Assembly (NCBI RefSeq): GCF_001425325.1
Contig: NZ_LMEH01000001.1
Location: 481,898-545,897, forward strand
Source of the DNA: Leifsonia sp. Root1293
Lineage (GTDB): Bacteria; Actinomycetota; Actinomycetes; Actinomycetales; Microbacteriaceae
Reading direction: 5' to 3'
DNA: 64,000 nucleotides
Notes under the pieces: generated by a model
What the model was told of the DNA's origin: nothing
Seen by the model: the letters and a program-made list of their open reading frames with translations, nothing else
Database searches by the model: none
Position numbers and translations under genes: made by a program
Shown: positions 25,929-33,128 of the stretch, one piece after another
How the letters are laid out: each line of letters opens with the position of its first letter
How positions within the stretch are numbered: position 1 is the first letter of the stretch

Positions 25929-26803
25929 GGCCTGCCTCCACCGGTCACAGCTGCCCTGACCGCGATCGTGAGTTTCTCGGCATCCGGAACCCGAACGCGC
26001 GAGGTGAGGAGCTGGCTCGCCGGGGTGCCGCGCAGCTTCGTCGAGAGCCTGGAGAACAGGCCGTGTGCGGCGGCGACGGCGCCGCGGGAGGATCGAGGCA
26101 GGCGCGCGATCGCGCGTGCCGCTATCGCGAGGTCCTCGTCGATGTCGTCGAGGATGACGTTCTTCTCCTCCTCCGTCATGCGAGCGGGGTCGATGGCGGG
26201 GAAGTAGTTGCGCCCGAGGCTGGACCAGTCGGCCGAGAGATCCCGCAGGAAGTTGACCTTCTGGAAGGCCGCTCCGAGATGCACGGCGCCATCCTCGAGC
26301 ATGCGTCGCTCGTCATCACGGATGGGGTGACCGGCGAGGAAGGCGCGCAGGCACATCAGCCCGACCACCTCGGCCGAGCCGTGGATGTACACGGCCACCT
26401 CGTCGGCGTCGAAGGGGGAGTCGTCGAGATCCCGGCGCATCGAGGCGAAGAACGGCGCTGTCAGGTCGCGGCCGATCCCCGTGGCACGGGCGGTGACGGC
26501 GAAGGCGTGCACGACCAGGTTGGTGCTGAACCCCGTCGCGACGGCGCGGTCGGTCTCGGCTTCGAACTCGTCGAGGCGGGCCCGTTGCTCATCGACGCCG
26601 AGCCCGGCTGCGGCCGCCGCGCCATCGACGATCTCGTCGGCCACTCTGACGAGCGCGTAGATGTCGCGCACCTGGGAGCGCACGCCAGACCCGAGCAGGC
26701 GGGCCGCGGCACCGAAGGAGGTGGAGTAGCGGCCGATCACGACCGCGGAGCTCGATGATGCTGCGGAGGTGTAGAGCTCGAGGGGACCACGCTGTCTGCT
26801 CAT
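25925..26803 (-). CDS. crtB: Phytoene synthase
   Basis: A 292-aa squalene/phytoene synthase. Aspartate-rich motifs are DEIVDG (about 55) and LRDLSADW (about 196), with YIHGSAEVVGLMCLRAF and FQKVNFLRD characteristic of the family. It condenses two geranylgeranyl diphosphates to phytoene. It lies between crtE and crtI with a 4-nt overlap at both ends. Confidence 0.94.
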   Translation of the reverse strand: MSRQRGPLELYTSAASSSSAVVIGRYSTSFGAAARLLGSGVRSQVRDIYALVRVADEIVDGAAAAAGLGVDEQRARLDEFEAETDRAVATGFSTNLVVHAFAVTARATGIGRDLTAPFFASMRRDLDDSPFDADEVAVYIHGSAEVVGLMCLRAFLAGHPIRDDERRMLEDGAVHLGAAFQKVNFLRDLSADWSSLGRNYFPAIDPARMTEEEKNVILDDIDEDLAIAARAIARLPRSSRGAVAAAHGLFSRLSTKLRGTPASQLLTSRVRVPDAEKLTIAVRAAVTGGGRP

Positions 26804-27846
26804 CGGGTGCGGTTCACCGCCCTGTCGGCGAAGGTGCCGAGCAGCTCGCGCAGTTCATCGGGAAGCTCGGATGCCGCCAGCTCGCTCTTGGCGAGGGCCA
26901 CGTGGTCGCGCGCCAGTTGTTCGGTGTGGGCGGCGGATCCGCATCCGGTCAGCGTGTCCCGAACGAAGGCGGCTTCAGCAGGATCGAGGTCGGCCTTGCC
27001 GATGAACGGCGCGATCGTCGGCCACTCGGGCGTGGTGCGGGCGTGCGCGAGAAGGGTGGTGATCTTGCCCTCGCGCAGGTCGGCGATGGTGCTCTTGCCC
27101 GTCTGTGACTCATCCCCGAACACACCGAGCATGTCGTCGGCGAGCTGGAACGCGATGCCGATGAGACGGCCGTACCGGCCGAGGCAGGCGATGTCGGCCG
27201 CCGATGCGCCGGCGAGCACGGCTCCGGCCTGCAGCGGTGCCTCGCAGGAGTAGACCGCCGTCTTCTGTTCGAGGGTCGCGAGCACGTCGGGGATGCCGAG
27301 CAGGTGCGGGGCGACGGTGTTCGTCACGTCGTTCAGCTCACCGGCGGCCGAGACGAAGACCGCCCTGTCGAGGATGTCGAGGACTCGACCGCGCGTTCCG
27401 GCATCGGTGTCGAGCTGGGCGACGATGCGGTGCGCCTGGCTGAGTGCCAGGTCTCCGGCGAGCAGCGCCGCGGCCTCGCCCCAGGTCCTGGCCTGGTCCT
27501 CATCGGCACCGAGGGCGGCTCCGCGTGCGGCGAAGGCGCCGAGCACATTGGTGGAACCGCGCCTGACCAGGTCCCGGTCGATCACGTCGTCGTGGATGAT
27601 GAACGCCGTGTGCAGCAGTTCGAAGGCAATGGCCAGTTGCGTGGCCGCGTCCTGGTCGGTGCCGCCGAGGCCGTTGTGCGCGGCCAGGACGAGAGCGGGG
27701 CGGGCTCTCTTGCCGCCGGCGCTCGCCTGCTCGAGCTGGTCCCACAGTTCGACGTAGTGCGGTCCGTAGTCGCCAGCCCGCAGCCGTGACGCGGCGAAGT
27801 ACCGGTCGAGTTCGCTGTCGACGCTGGACGTGGCGACGTCGATCAT
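26800..27846 (-). CDS. crtE: Geranylgeranyl diphosphate synthase
   Basis: A 348-aa polyprenyl synthase. The first aspartate-rich motif is HDDVIDRD and the second is QLADDMLGVFGDE. ATG 27846 is preferred over an upstream start because it overlaps the idi stop codon by 4 nt (ATGA at 27843-27846), the pattern seen through the whole operon. It makes the C20 precursor for phytoene synthase. A second polyprenyl synthase is encoded at 49362-50483, and only this one is within the pigment operon. Confidence 0.93.
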   Translation of the reverse strand: MIDVATSSVDSELDRYFAASRLRAGDYGPHYVELWDQLEQASAGGKRARPALVLAAHNGLGGTDQDAATQLAIAFELLHTAFIIHDDVIDRDLVRRGSTNVLGAFAARGAALGADEDQARTWGEAAALLAGDLALSQAHRIVAQLDTDAGTRGRVLDILDRAVFVSAAGELNDVTNTVAPHLLGIPDVLATLEQKTAVYSCEAPLQAGAVLAGASAADIACLGRYGRLIGIAFQLADDMLGVFGDESQTGKSTIADLREGKITTLLAHARTTPEWPTIAPFIGKADLDPAEAAFVRDTLTGCGSAAHTEQLARDHVALAKSELAASELPDELRELLGTFADRAVNRTR

Positions 27847-28388
27847 GAGAATCTCTCGAGCTGCTCGAGTTGCATGACCATCCACGGGCTGAACGCCCAG
27901 GGGGTCTCGCTCGCGGCCCGCGCGATCGCCGTGGGCTCGACCCAGACGAACTCGGCCACCTCGCGCGGGTCGGGGTCGGGAATGCCATCGGTACGCGCGA
28001 CGTAGACGGGGCAGACCTCGTTCTCGACGGTTCCCCGAGAGTCCGTCGCCCTGTAGCGGAAGAGCGGGAGTGCGAGCGCGACATCGGAGATCTCGATACC
28101 GAGCTCGAAGTCGGCACGGCGGTGCACGGCGGACAACACGGGCTCCGCGGGGCGGGGGTGTCCGCAGAACGAGTTGGTCCAGACCCCCGGCCAGGTCTTC
28201 TTACTCAGTGCCCGACGGGTGATGAGCAGCTTGCCGTCCGAATTCAGCACGTAGCAGGAGAAGGCGAGGTGCAGTGCGGTGTCCGGGCCGTGGGCCGCGG
28301 CCTTGGACGCAGTCCCGATGGGGGTGCCGTCCATGTCGAGCAGAACGATCTCGTCGTCGACGTGCGCTTCGGTCTCCGTTAGTGTCAC
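27843..28388 (-). CDS. idi: Isopentenyl-diphosphate delta-isomerase, type 1
   Basis: A 181-aa Nudix-fold isomerase. The active-site Cys is in WTNSFCGHP, and the acidic partner is within FRYRATDSRGTVENEVCPVY. LDMDGTPIGTASKAAAHG is the usual N-terminal block. It interconverts isopentenyl and dimethylallyl diphosphate, supplying both the C20 chain and the C5 units used by CrtEb. It is the first gene of the carotenoid operon; GTG 28388 has a G-rich Shine-Dalgarno site. The divergent regulator starts 62 nt away. Confidence 0.95.
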   Translation of the reverse strand: MTLTETEAHVDDEIVLLDMDGTPIGTASKAAAHGPDTALHLAFSCYVLNSDGKLLITRRALSKKTWPGVWTNSFCGHPRPAEPVLSAVHRRADFELGIEISDVALALPLFRYRATDSRGTVENEVCPVYVARTDGIPDPDPREVAEFVWVEPTAIARAASETPWAFSPWMVMQLEQLERFS

Positions 28389-28420
28389 GATCGCCCCCAG
28401 TTTGTCTCTTCCACGAAATA

Positions 28421-28435
28421 GCTAACTGAGTTAGC
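28421..28435. promoter_or_regulatory. Palindromic operator between idi and the MarR-type regulator
   Basis: A perfect inverted repeat GCTAAC-TGA-GTTAGC sits in the 62-nt divergent gap between idi and the MarR gene. It is AT-richer than its surroundings. Position and symmetry fit a dimeric MarR-family operator covering both promoters. In Corynebacterium glutamicum the MarR protein CrtR represses the divergent carotenoid operon and is relieved by prenyl diphosphates; the same scheme is inferred here. No experimental data. Confidence 0.75.
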
Positions 28436-28450
28436 GAAATCGACGTTACC

Positions 28451-29035
28451 ATGTCTCACATGAGCACAGAAGCGGATTCTCGCGGGCTGCCGTCGTACTG
28501 GTACGACGCGCAGGCGGCCGGCGCGGGCGAGGCCATCGGCGTGCTCGAGGCGCTCCGTCGCTTCCGCAGCGCCGACCGGACGATGCGACTGCGCACTCAG
28601 GACGACATGGACATGAATGAGACGGATCTGGCGGCGCTCCGCTTCCTGATCGCCGAAGAGAAGCGCGGGCACGAGGTCGGGCCGACCGATCTGGCCCACC
28701 ATCTCGGCATCTCCACCGCGGCGACCACGAAGCTGATCAAGCGGCTCGTCGCCTCCGGTCATCTCGAGCGTCGGCCGCACCCGCACGATCGGCGCGCGCA
28801 GATCCTGCATCCGACGCCGGGCGCCCACGAGGAGGTTCGTGCGACTCTCGCCGCCATGCACGCCCGGATGATGGGCGTCGCCGATGCGTTCGCGCCCGAG
28901 GAGCAACAGGTCGTGGTGCGCTTCCTCACCGCGATGGCCGACGCCGTCGGTCGCACGCGCGACGCCGAGCCGGCCGGAGCCGAGACTCCTGCGGATGCGC
29001 CCATCGAGACGGGCGAGACGCCGCCCGCGCCGTGA
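28451..29035 (+). CDS. MarR-family regulator of the carotenoid operon (CrtR-like)
   Basis: A 194-aa winged-helix regulator. The helix-turn-helix is within GPTDLAHHLGISTAATTKLIK and the wing within RPHPHDRRAQILHPT; long helices on both sides would form the dimer. It is transcribed away from idi, with a perfect palindrome in the shared gap. That arrangement matches crtR of C. glutamicum. A Pro/Ala/Glu-rich tail of about 25 residues follows the dimer helix. The ATG at 28460 (MSTEAD) is an alternative start. The ligand is not visible from sequence. Confidence 0.85.
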   Translation: MSHMSTEADSRGLPSYWYDAQAAGAGEAIGVLEALRRFRSADRTMRLRTQDDMDMNETDLAALRFLIAEEKRGHEVGPTDLAHHLGISTAATTKLIKRLVASGHLERRPHPHDRRAQILHPTPGAHEEVRATLAAMHARMMGVADAFAPEEQQVVVRFLTAMADAVGRTRDAEPAGAETPADAPIETGETPPAP

Positions 29036-29087
29036 GCGTTCATGACACGTTTCGTAGCGTTCGGCTTCCGTGAGGCATGCTGGTGGG

Positions 29088-29543
29088 ATGAGTGCCGCAT
29101 CCGGAGACGCCTGGGTCGAGGGTCCTGACGGATCCCGGTTCTGGGGCCGGTTCGGTGCCGCCGGGCTGCTCGCCTGGGATCCCGAGCGCGGGGTGCTCAT
29201 GCAGCACCGGGCCAGTTGGAGCCACTTCGGCGACACGTGGGGTCTTCCCGGGGGAGCGCGCCACGATGACGAGGACGCCGTGACCGGCGCCATCCGCGAG
29301 GCCGCCGAGGAGGCGGGCGTCAGGGGCAGCGACCTCGAGATCGTGACCACCTCGGTGCTCGACCTGGGCTTCTGGTCGTACACGACCGTCGTCGCGCGCG
29401 TGCTGCATCCGTTCGAGCCGGTCATCAGCGACCCAGAGTCCATCGCCTTGGCGTGGGTGCCCATCGACGAGGTCGCCGAACTCCCACTCCACCCTGGCTT
29501 CGCTGCGAGCTGGCCGGCACTGCGTGATCTCCTCGTCGTCTGA
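29088..29543 (+). CDS. Nudix hydrolase
   Basis: A 151-aa Nudix protein. The Nudix box is GGARHDDEDAVTGAIREAAEEAG, with the REAAEEAG core intact. HRASWSHFGDTWGLPGG is the usual lead-in. It likely cleaves a nucleoside diphosphate derivative; the substrate is unknown. ATG 29088 (MSAASGDAW) is preferred to an in-frame ATG at 29070 because homologues start near WVEGPDG. It ends 6 nt before the convergent DUF1295 gene. Confidence 0.9.
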   Translation: MSAASGDAWVEGPDGSRFWGRFGAAGLLAWDPERGVLMQHRASWSHFGDTWGLPGGARHDDEDAVTGAIREAAEEAGVRGSDLEIVTTSVLDLGFWSYTTVVARVLHPFEPVISDPESIALAWVPIDEVAELPLHPGFAASWPALRDLLVV

Positions 29544-29549
29544 GGACGC

Positions 29550-30395
29550 TCAGGACGCCGGTGCGTGGGCGACGTCAGCGGTGCGACGGCGCGGGAACCA
29601 CGGCACGATCGCCGATGTGCTCGCCTGGTAGTCCGCGTACTCCGGATGCCGTGCCTTCGAGAGCGACTCCGTGAACACCGTCGACCCGATGAACAGGGCG
29701 GTCAGCAGGAGCGGACCGAGGACGCTCCAGTGCAGCACGGTTCCGGTCGCGACCACGGCGAACAGGTAGAGCGCCCACCACTGCGCCTGCTCGAAGAAGA
29801 AGTTGGGGTGCCGCGAGTAGCGGAACAGCCCGGTCTGGAGGAAACGCACGGACGGGACGCGACCGCTCGCGATCTCGGCCTTCTTGCCCTGGTGGAAGTT
29901 CCACTGCTGCTGGTCGGCGACGGTCTCCCCGACGAGGAGCACCAGGAAGAGTGCGGCCACCAGGAGGTCGGCCAGGCCGAGGGGAGTGGGCACGGCCTGG
30001 TAGACGGTGAAGGCCGACAGGGTCATCCCCAGGATCAACACGTTCTGGTACCCCGCGATGAAGAGCAGGTTGAAGATCTGGAACGCCGGCTTCGGCATCC
30101 GTGCCCGAAGGGCCGCCCACCGATAGTCCTCGCCGCCACGGGCATAGCCGCCCTTCCTGGCGAAGTTGAACGTCAGCCGAGCACCCCAGAGCGTGACGAG
30201 AGTGGCCATCAGCACCAGCCGGGCGTCGCCGAGTCCCGATGCCGCAGCGAAGACCCACACGTACACGACGGGGGAGATCGACCAGATCCGGTCGACCCAG
30301 GAGTACTCACGGGTGAGCACGGAGAGGAGCCAGGTGCCGACGATGGTGCCGGCGCAGATCCAGAGACACACGACGAGAGGCTGCATGCTGCGCAT
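29550..30395 (-). CDS. DUF1295 membrane protein (steroid reductase/ICMT-like)
   Basis: A 281-aa membrane protein with about seven hydrophobic segments. FRYSRHPNFFFEQAQWWALY and the C-terminal KARHPEYADYQ are the defining signature of the DUF1295/steroid 5-alpha-reductase and isoprenylcysteine methyltransferase-like group, so it probably binds NADPH or S-adenosylmethionine on the cytosolic side and modifies a lipid. The start could be ATG 30395 or 30386. It is divergent from the PgsA-like gene, 25 nt away. Confidence 0.85.
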   Translation of the reverse strand: MRSMQPLVVCLWICAGTIVGTWLLSVLTREYSWVDRIWSISPVVYVWVFAAASGLGDARLVLMATLVTLWGARLTFNFARKGGYARGGEDYRWAALRARMPKPAFQIFNLLFIAGYQNVLILGMTLSAFTVYQAVPTPLGLADLLVAALFLVLLVGETVADQQQWNFHQGKKAEIASGRVPSVRFLQTGLFRYSRHPNFFFEQAQWWALYLFAVVATGTVLHWSVLGPLLLTALFIGSTVFTESLSKARHPEYADYQASTSAIVPWFPRRRTADVAHAPAS

Positions 30396-30420
30396 GTTAC
30401 GCCGTCGATAGACTCGATCC

Positions 30421-31032
30421 GTGGCAGAGCCGAGCGAGCCGACGAACCGGATCTGGACGGTTCCCAACGTGCTGAGCATGCTCCGGCTCGTGCTGGTGCC
30501 GTTCTTCCTGGGGTACCTGATCGTCGGCGACTACATCACGGCACTCGTGATCCTCGTGATCTCCAGCTTCACCGACTTCCTCGACGGCTTCGTCGCCCGC
30601 AGGTTCAACCAGATCAGCCGTCTCGGGCAACTCCTCGATCCGGCCGCCGATCGCCTGTACCTCTTCGCCTCGATCCTCGGTCTGGCCGCCGGCGGGCTGG
30701 TTCCGTGGTGGCTCGTCGCGGTGATCGTCGGTCGCGACGTCTTCCTCGCACTGCTCGGAATCCTGCTGGCCAACCACGGTTTCGGCCCCCTTCCGGTGCA
30801 CCAGCTGGGCAAAGTGGCCACCTTCGCGCTGTTCCTCGGCCTGCCCGTTCTCATGCTCGGCGCGGCGTTCCCCGTCACCGCCGCCGTCGCCCTGCCGATC
30901 GGATGGGCGATCACGCTCTGGGGCGTCTTCCTCTATTGGTGGGCAGGAATCATCTACGCGATCGAAACCGGTCGTGTCATTCGCCTGCCGCTGGTTCAGA
31001 GCCCTCGCCGATCCGATACGCTGGAGGAATAG
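30421..31032 (+). CDS. CDP-alcohol phosphatidyltransferase (PgsA-like)
   Basis: A 203-aa, about six-span membrane enzyme. The family motif DG-x2-AR-x8-G-x3-D-x3-D is complete in TDFLDGFVARRFNQIS followed by RLGQLLDPAADR. It transfers a phosphatidyl group from CDP-diacylglycerol to an alcohol. It starts the run PgsA-GarA-FtsR-MerR that corresponds to mycobacterial pgsA2-garA-Rv1828-Rv1830, so a phosphatidylglycerophosphate synthase or cardiolipin synthase is likely. The gap to the next gene is 11 nt. Confidence 0.88.
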   Translation: MAEPSEPTNRIWTVPNVLSMLRLVLVPFFLGYLIVGDYITALVILVISSFTDFLDGFVARRFNQISRLGQLLDPAADRLYLFASILGLAAGGLVPWWLVAVIVGRDVFLALLGILLANHGFGPLPVHQLGKVATFALFLGLPVLMLGAAFPVTAAVALPIGWAITLWGVFLYWWAGIIYAIETGRVIRLPLVQSPRRSDTLEE

Positions 31033-31043
31033 GGAGGTGCACT

Positions 31044-31520
31044 GTGGGAGAGTCCGATGACCGGAATGCCGGGGCACAGGCCGACGAGGTCGACCAGGTG
31101 AGCACGGACACCACACTGTCCTTCACTCAGGAGCAGGCGGCGTCACTGCTGGCGATCGACCCCGATCTGACCGCTGAGGAGGAAGAGGCGATCCAGGCGT
31201 TGCCGTCGGGTTCAGCACTCCTCGTGGTGCGTCGGGGGCCGAACGCCGGTGCGCGCTTCCTTCTCGACGCCGACGTGACGACCACGGGGCGGCATCCGGA
31301 TGCCGACATCTTCCTCGACGACGTCACGGTGTCGCGCCATCACGCGCAGTTCCTGCGCCACGGCACGGCGTTCGAGGTGAAGGACCTCGGCTCCCTGAAC
31401 GGCACCTACTTCGACGGAGTGCGCATCGAGACGGCCCTTCTGGCCGACGGCGCCGAGGTGCAGGTGGGCAAGTTCCGCCTCACGTTCTACTCCTCGAGGC
31501 CCGACCTCGCAGGAGCATGA
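31044..31520 (+). CDS. garA: FHA domain protein, GarA/OdhI-like
   Basis: A 158-aa protein: an acidic N-terminal tail, then an FHA domain (about 60-155) with the phosphothreonine-binding residues in TTGRHPDADIFLDDVTVSRH and KDLGSLNGTYFDG. The tail contains DTTLSF, which corresponds to the ETTSVF motif whose two threonines are phosphorylated by PknG or PknB-type kinases in GarA and OdhI. In those proteins phosphorylation makes the FHA domain bind its own tail and release 2-oxoglutarate dehydrogenase and glutamate dehydrogenase. GTG 31044 has AGGGAGG upstream. It overlaps the next gene by 4 nt. Confidence 0.9.
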   Translation: MGESDDRNAGAQADEVDQVSTDTTLSFTQEQAASLLAIDPDLTAEEEEAIQALPSGSALLVVRRGPNAGARFLLDADVTTTGRHPDADIFLDDVTVSRHHAQFLRHGTAFEVKDLGSLNGTYFDGVRIETALLADGAEVQVGKFRLTFYSSRPDLAGA

Positions 31521-32221
31521 TGGCGGGCGCCAGCGCCCACGCGCGGGCATCCGCCACCCCATCACTCCTCAGCATCGGCCAGGTGCTCGCGCGCCTCACG
31601 CCTGAGCATCCCGAACTGACGCCCTCGAAACTGCGCTTCCTCGAGGAGCAGGGGCTGATCTCGCCCGCGCGCACGGAGTCCGGCTATCGCAAGTTCTGCG
31701 CTGCCGACGTCGAGCGCATCCAGCTCATCCTCGGCATGCAGCGCGACCACTACCTTCCGCTGAAGGTCATCCGGGGCTACCTCGAGCAGCTCGACGCCGG
31801 CCACGTGCCGACCCTGCCCGGAACCGCGGCGCCCGGACCGTCGATGCTCTCCTCGTCGCGCCGCTTCGATCGCGACGAGCTGCTGCGCGAGTCGGAGGCG
31901 TCCCCGCAGCTGTTGGCGGATGCCGTCTCGGCATCGCTGATCGTCCCGGCCGACGTGTACAGCGAGGAGACCGTGAGCGTGCTCCGCGCCCTCGCCGAAC
32001 TGCGCAAGGCCGGAATCGAGCCTCGCCACCTGCGCGGCTTCCGAGCCGCCGCCGAACGCGAGTCCTCGCTGATCGAGACGGCGATGACGCCGATCGTGCG
32101 GCGCAACGACGCCTCCAGCAGGGCGAAGGGGGCCGAACTGGCTCTCGAGATCGCCTCCCAGCTGGAGGTCGTACGATCGACCCTGCTGCGCGCCGCCCTT
32201 CAGCGCGTGATCAATCCGTGA
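31517..32221 (+). CDS. ftsR: MerR-family regulator, FtsR/Rv1828-like
   Basis: A 234-aa MerR-like protein. The helix-turn-helix and wing are in SIGQVLARLTPEHPELTPSK and RFLEEQGLISPARTESGYRK. The C-terminal helical domain is longer than in classical MerR proteins and has no metal-binding cysteines. It matches mycobacterial Rv1828 in size and position after GarA; the Corynebacterium orthologue FtsR activates ftsZ. It begins in an ATGA overlap with garA. ftsZ itself is outside the window, but the dcw cluster is on this fragment. Confidence 0.88.
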   Translation: MMAGASAHARASATPSLLSIGQVLARLTPEHPELTPSKLRFLEEQGLISPARTESGYRKFCAADVERIQLILGMQRDHYLPLKVIRGYLEQLDAGHVPTLPGTAAPGPSMLSSSRRFDRDELLRESEASPQLLADAVSASLIVPADVYSEETVSVLRALAELRKAGIEPRHLRGFRAAAERESSLIETAMTPIVRRNDASSRAKGAELALEIASQLEVVRSTLLRAALQRVINP

Positions 32222-32328
32222 CTTCCTCGACACGCGGTGCCGATGTCGTTGCCGCACGGCACTGACCTGAGTACCGTGAGTGAAGCGGCGCACGGTCAGT
32301 GCGCAATCTGTCGGAAGAGGCGAAATCC

Positions 32329-32877
32329 ATGAGTGAACTCAGTCGGAGTGACGCAGATCGTTACGATCTGCAGCTGCTGTTCACCGACGGACTTCCCGAG
32401 ATGGACGCCAACTCCGGCTACCGCGGCGCAGTGGCCGCACGAGCCGCCGGCATCAGCTACCGCCAGCTCGACTACTGGGCTCGCACCGAGCTCGTCGAGC
32501 CCACCGTGCGCGGTGCAGCAGGGTCGGGATCGCAGCGCCTCTACGGCTTCCGCGACATCCTCGTGCTCAAGCTCGTCAAGCGCCTCCTCGACACCGGCAT
32601 TTCGCTCCAGCAGATCCGCGTGGCGGTCAACCAGCTGCGCGAGGCCGGCATCAACGACCTGGCCCAGACCACTCTCATGAGCGATGGGGCCAGCGTCTAC
32701 CTGTGCACGTCGAACGACGAGGTCATCGACCTGGTCAGCCGCGGTCAGGGCGTCTTCGGCATCGCCGTCGGCAAGGTGCTGCGCGAGGTGGAGTCGACAC
32801 TCGTCGAGATCGACTCGCACCCCGTCGACATGCAGGACGAGCTCGCCGCTCGTCGCCAGACCCGCAAGATCTCCTAG
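32329..32877 (+). CDS. MerR-family regulator, Rv1830-like
   Basis: A 182-aa MerR-type DNA-binding protein. The helix-turn-helix is AARAAGISYRQLDYWART and the wing follows in TVRGAAGSGSQRLYGFRD. Its position after the FtsR-like gene corresponds to Rv1830. ATG 32329 has GGAAGAGG 8 nt upstream and is preferred over 32299. In mycobacteria a bifunctional nuclease (Rv1829) lies between the two regulators; here only 107 nt separate them. The regulated genes are unknown. Confidence 0.85.
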   Translation: MSELSRSDADRYDLQLLFTDGLPEMDANSGYRGAVAARAAGISYRQLDYWARTELVEPTVRGAAGSGSQRLYGFRDILVLKLVKRLLDTGISLQQIRVAVNQLREAGINDLAQTTLMSDGASVYLCTSNDEVIDLVSRGQGVFGIAVGKVLREVESTLVEIDSHPVDMQDELAARRQTRKIS

Positions 32878-32899
32878 GGCGGGCGCTCTTCGCGCTCAC

Positions 32900-33113
32900 C
32901 CGTTGATCGAGTAGCGCCCGACGGTGTCGGCCGCGTATCGAGATCGTCGGGCGTGGTTTCGATACGCGGGCTCGCTGCGCTCGCGCGCTACTCAACCAGC
33001 GTACGGGTGGGCTCGCTGCGCTCGCGCGCTACTCAACCAGCGTGCGGGCGGGCTCTCTTGAGTATTCCGGTTGATCGAGTAGCGCCCGACGAAGTCGGAC
33101 GCGTATCGAGATC
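32900..33113. repeat. Composite 41/43-bp repeat plus single unit
   Basis: A composite at 32900-33002: a 41-bp-type unit (tip CCGTTGATCGAGTAG, centre CCCGACGGTGTCGG) faces an inverted 43-bp-type unit (centre GAGCGCAGCGAG on the other strand, tip CTACTCAACCAGCG). The terminal CTCGCTGCGCTCGCGCGCTA plus CTCAACCAGCG segment is repeated once at 33011-33042. A further lone 41-bp-type unit follows at 33068-33113 (centre CCCGACGAAGTCGG). The block separates the converging ends of the MerR and ParA genes. Confidence 0.88.
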
Positions 33114-33128
33114 ACCAGCGTGCGGCGC

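Noticed and set aside
29565-31043. Upstream extension of the FHA protein frame
   Set aside because: It is the antisense of DUF1295 and an alternative frame of the PgsA-like gene. The GarA-like protein starts at GTG 31044 after AGGGAGG.
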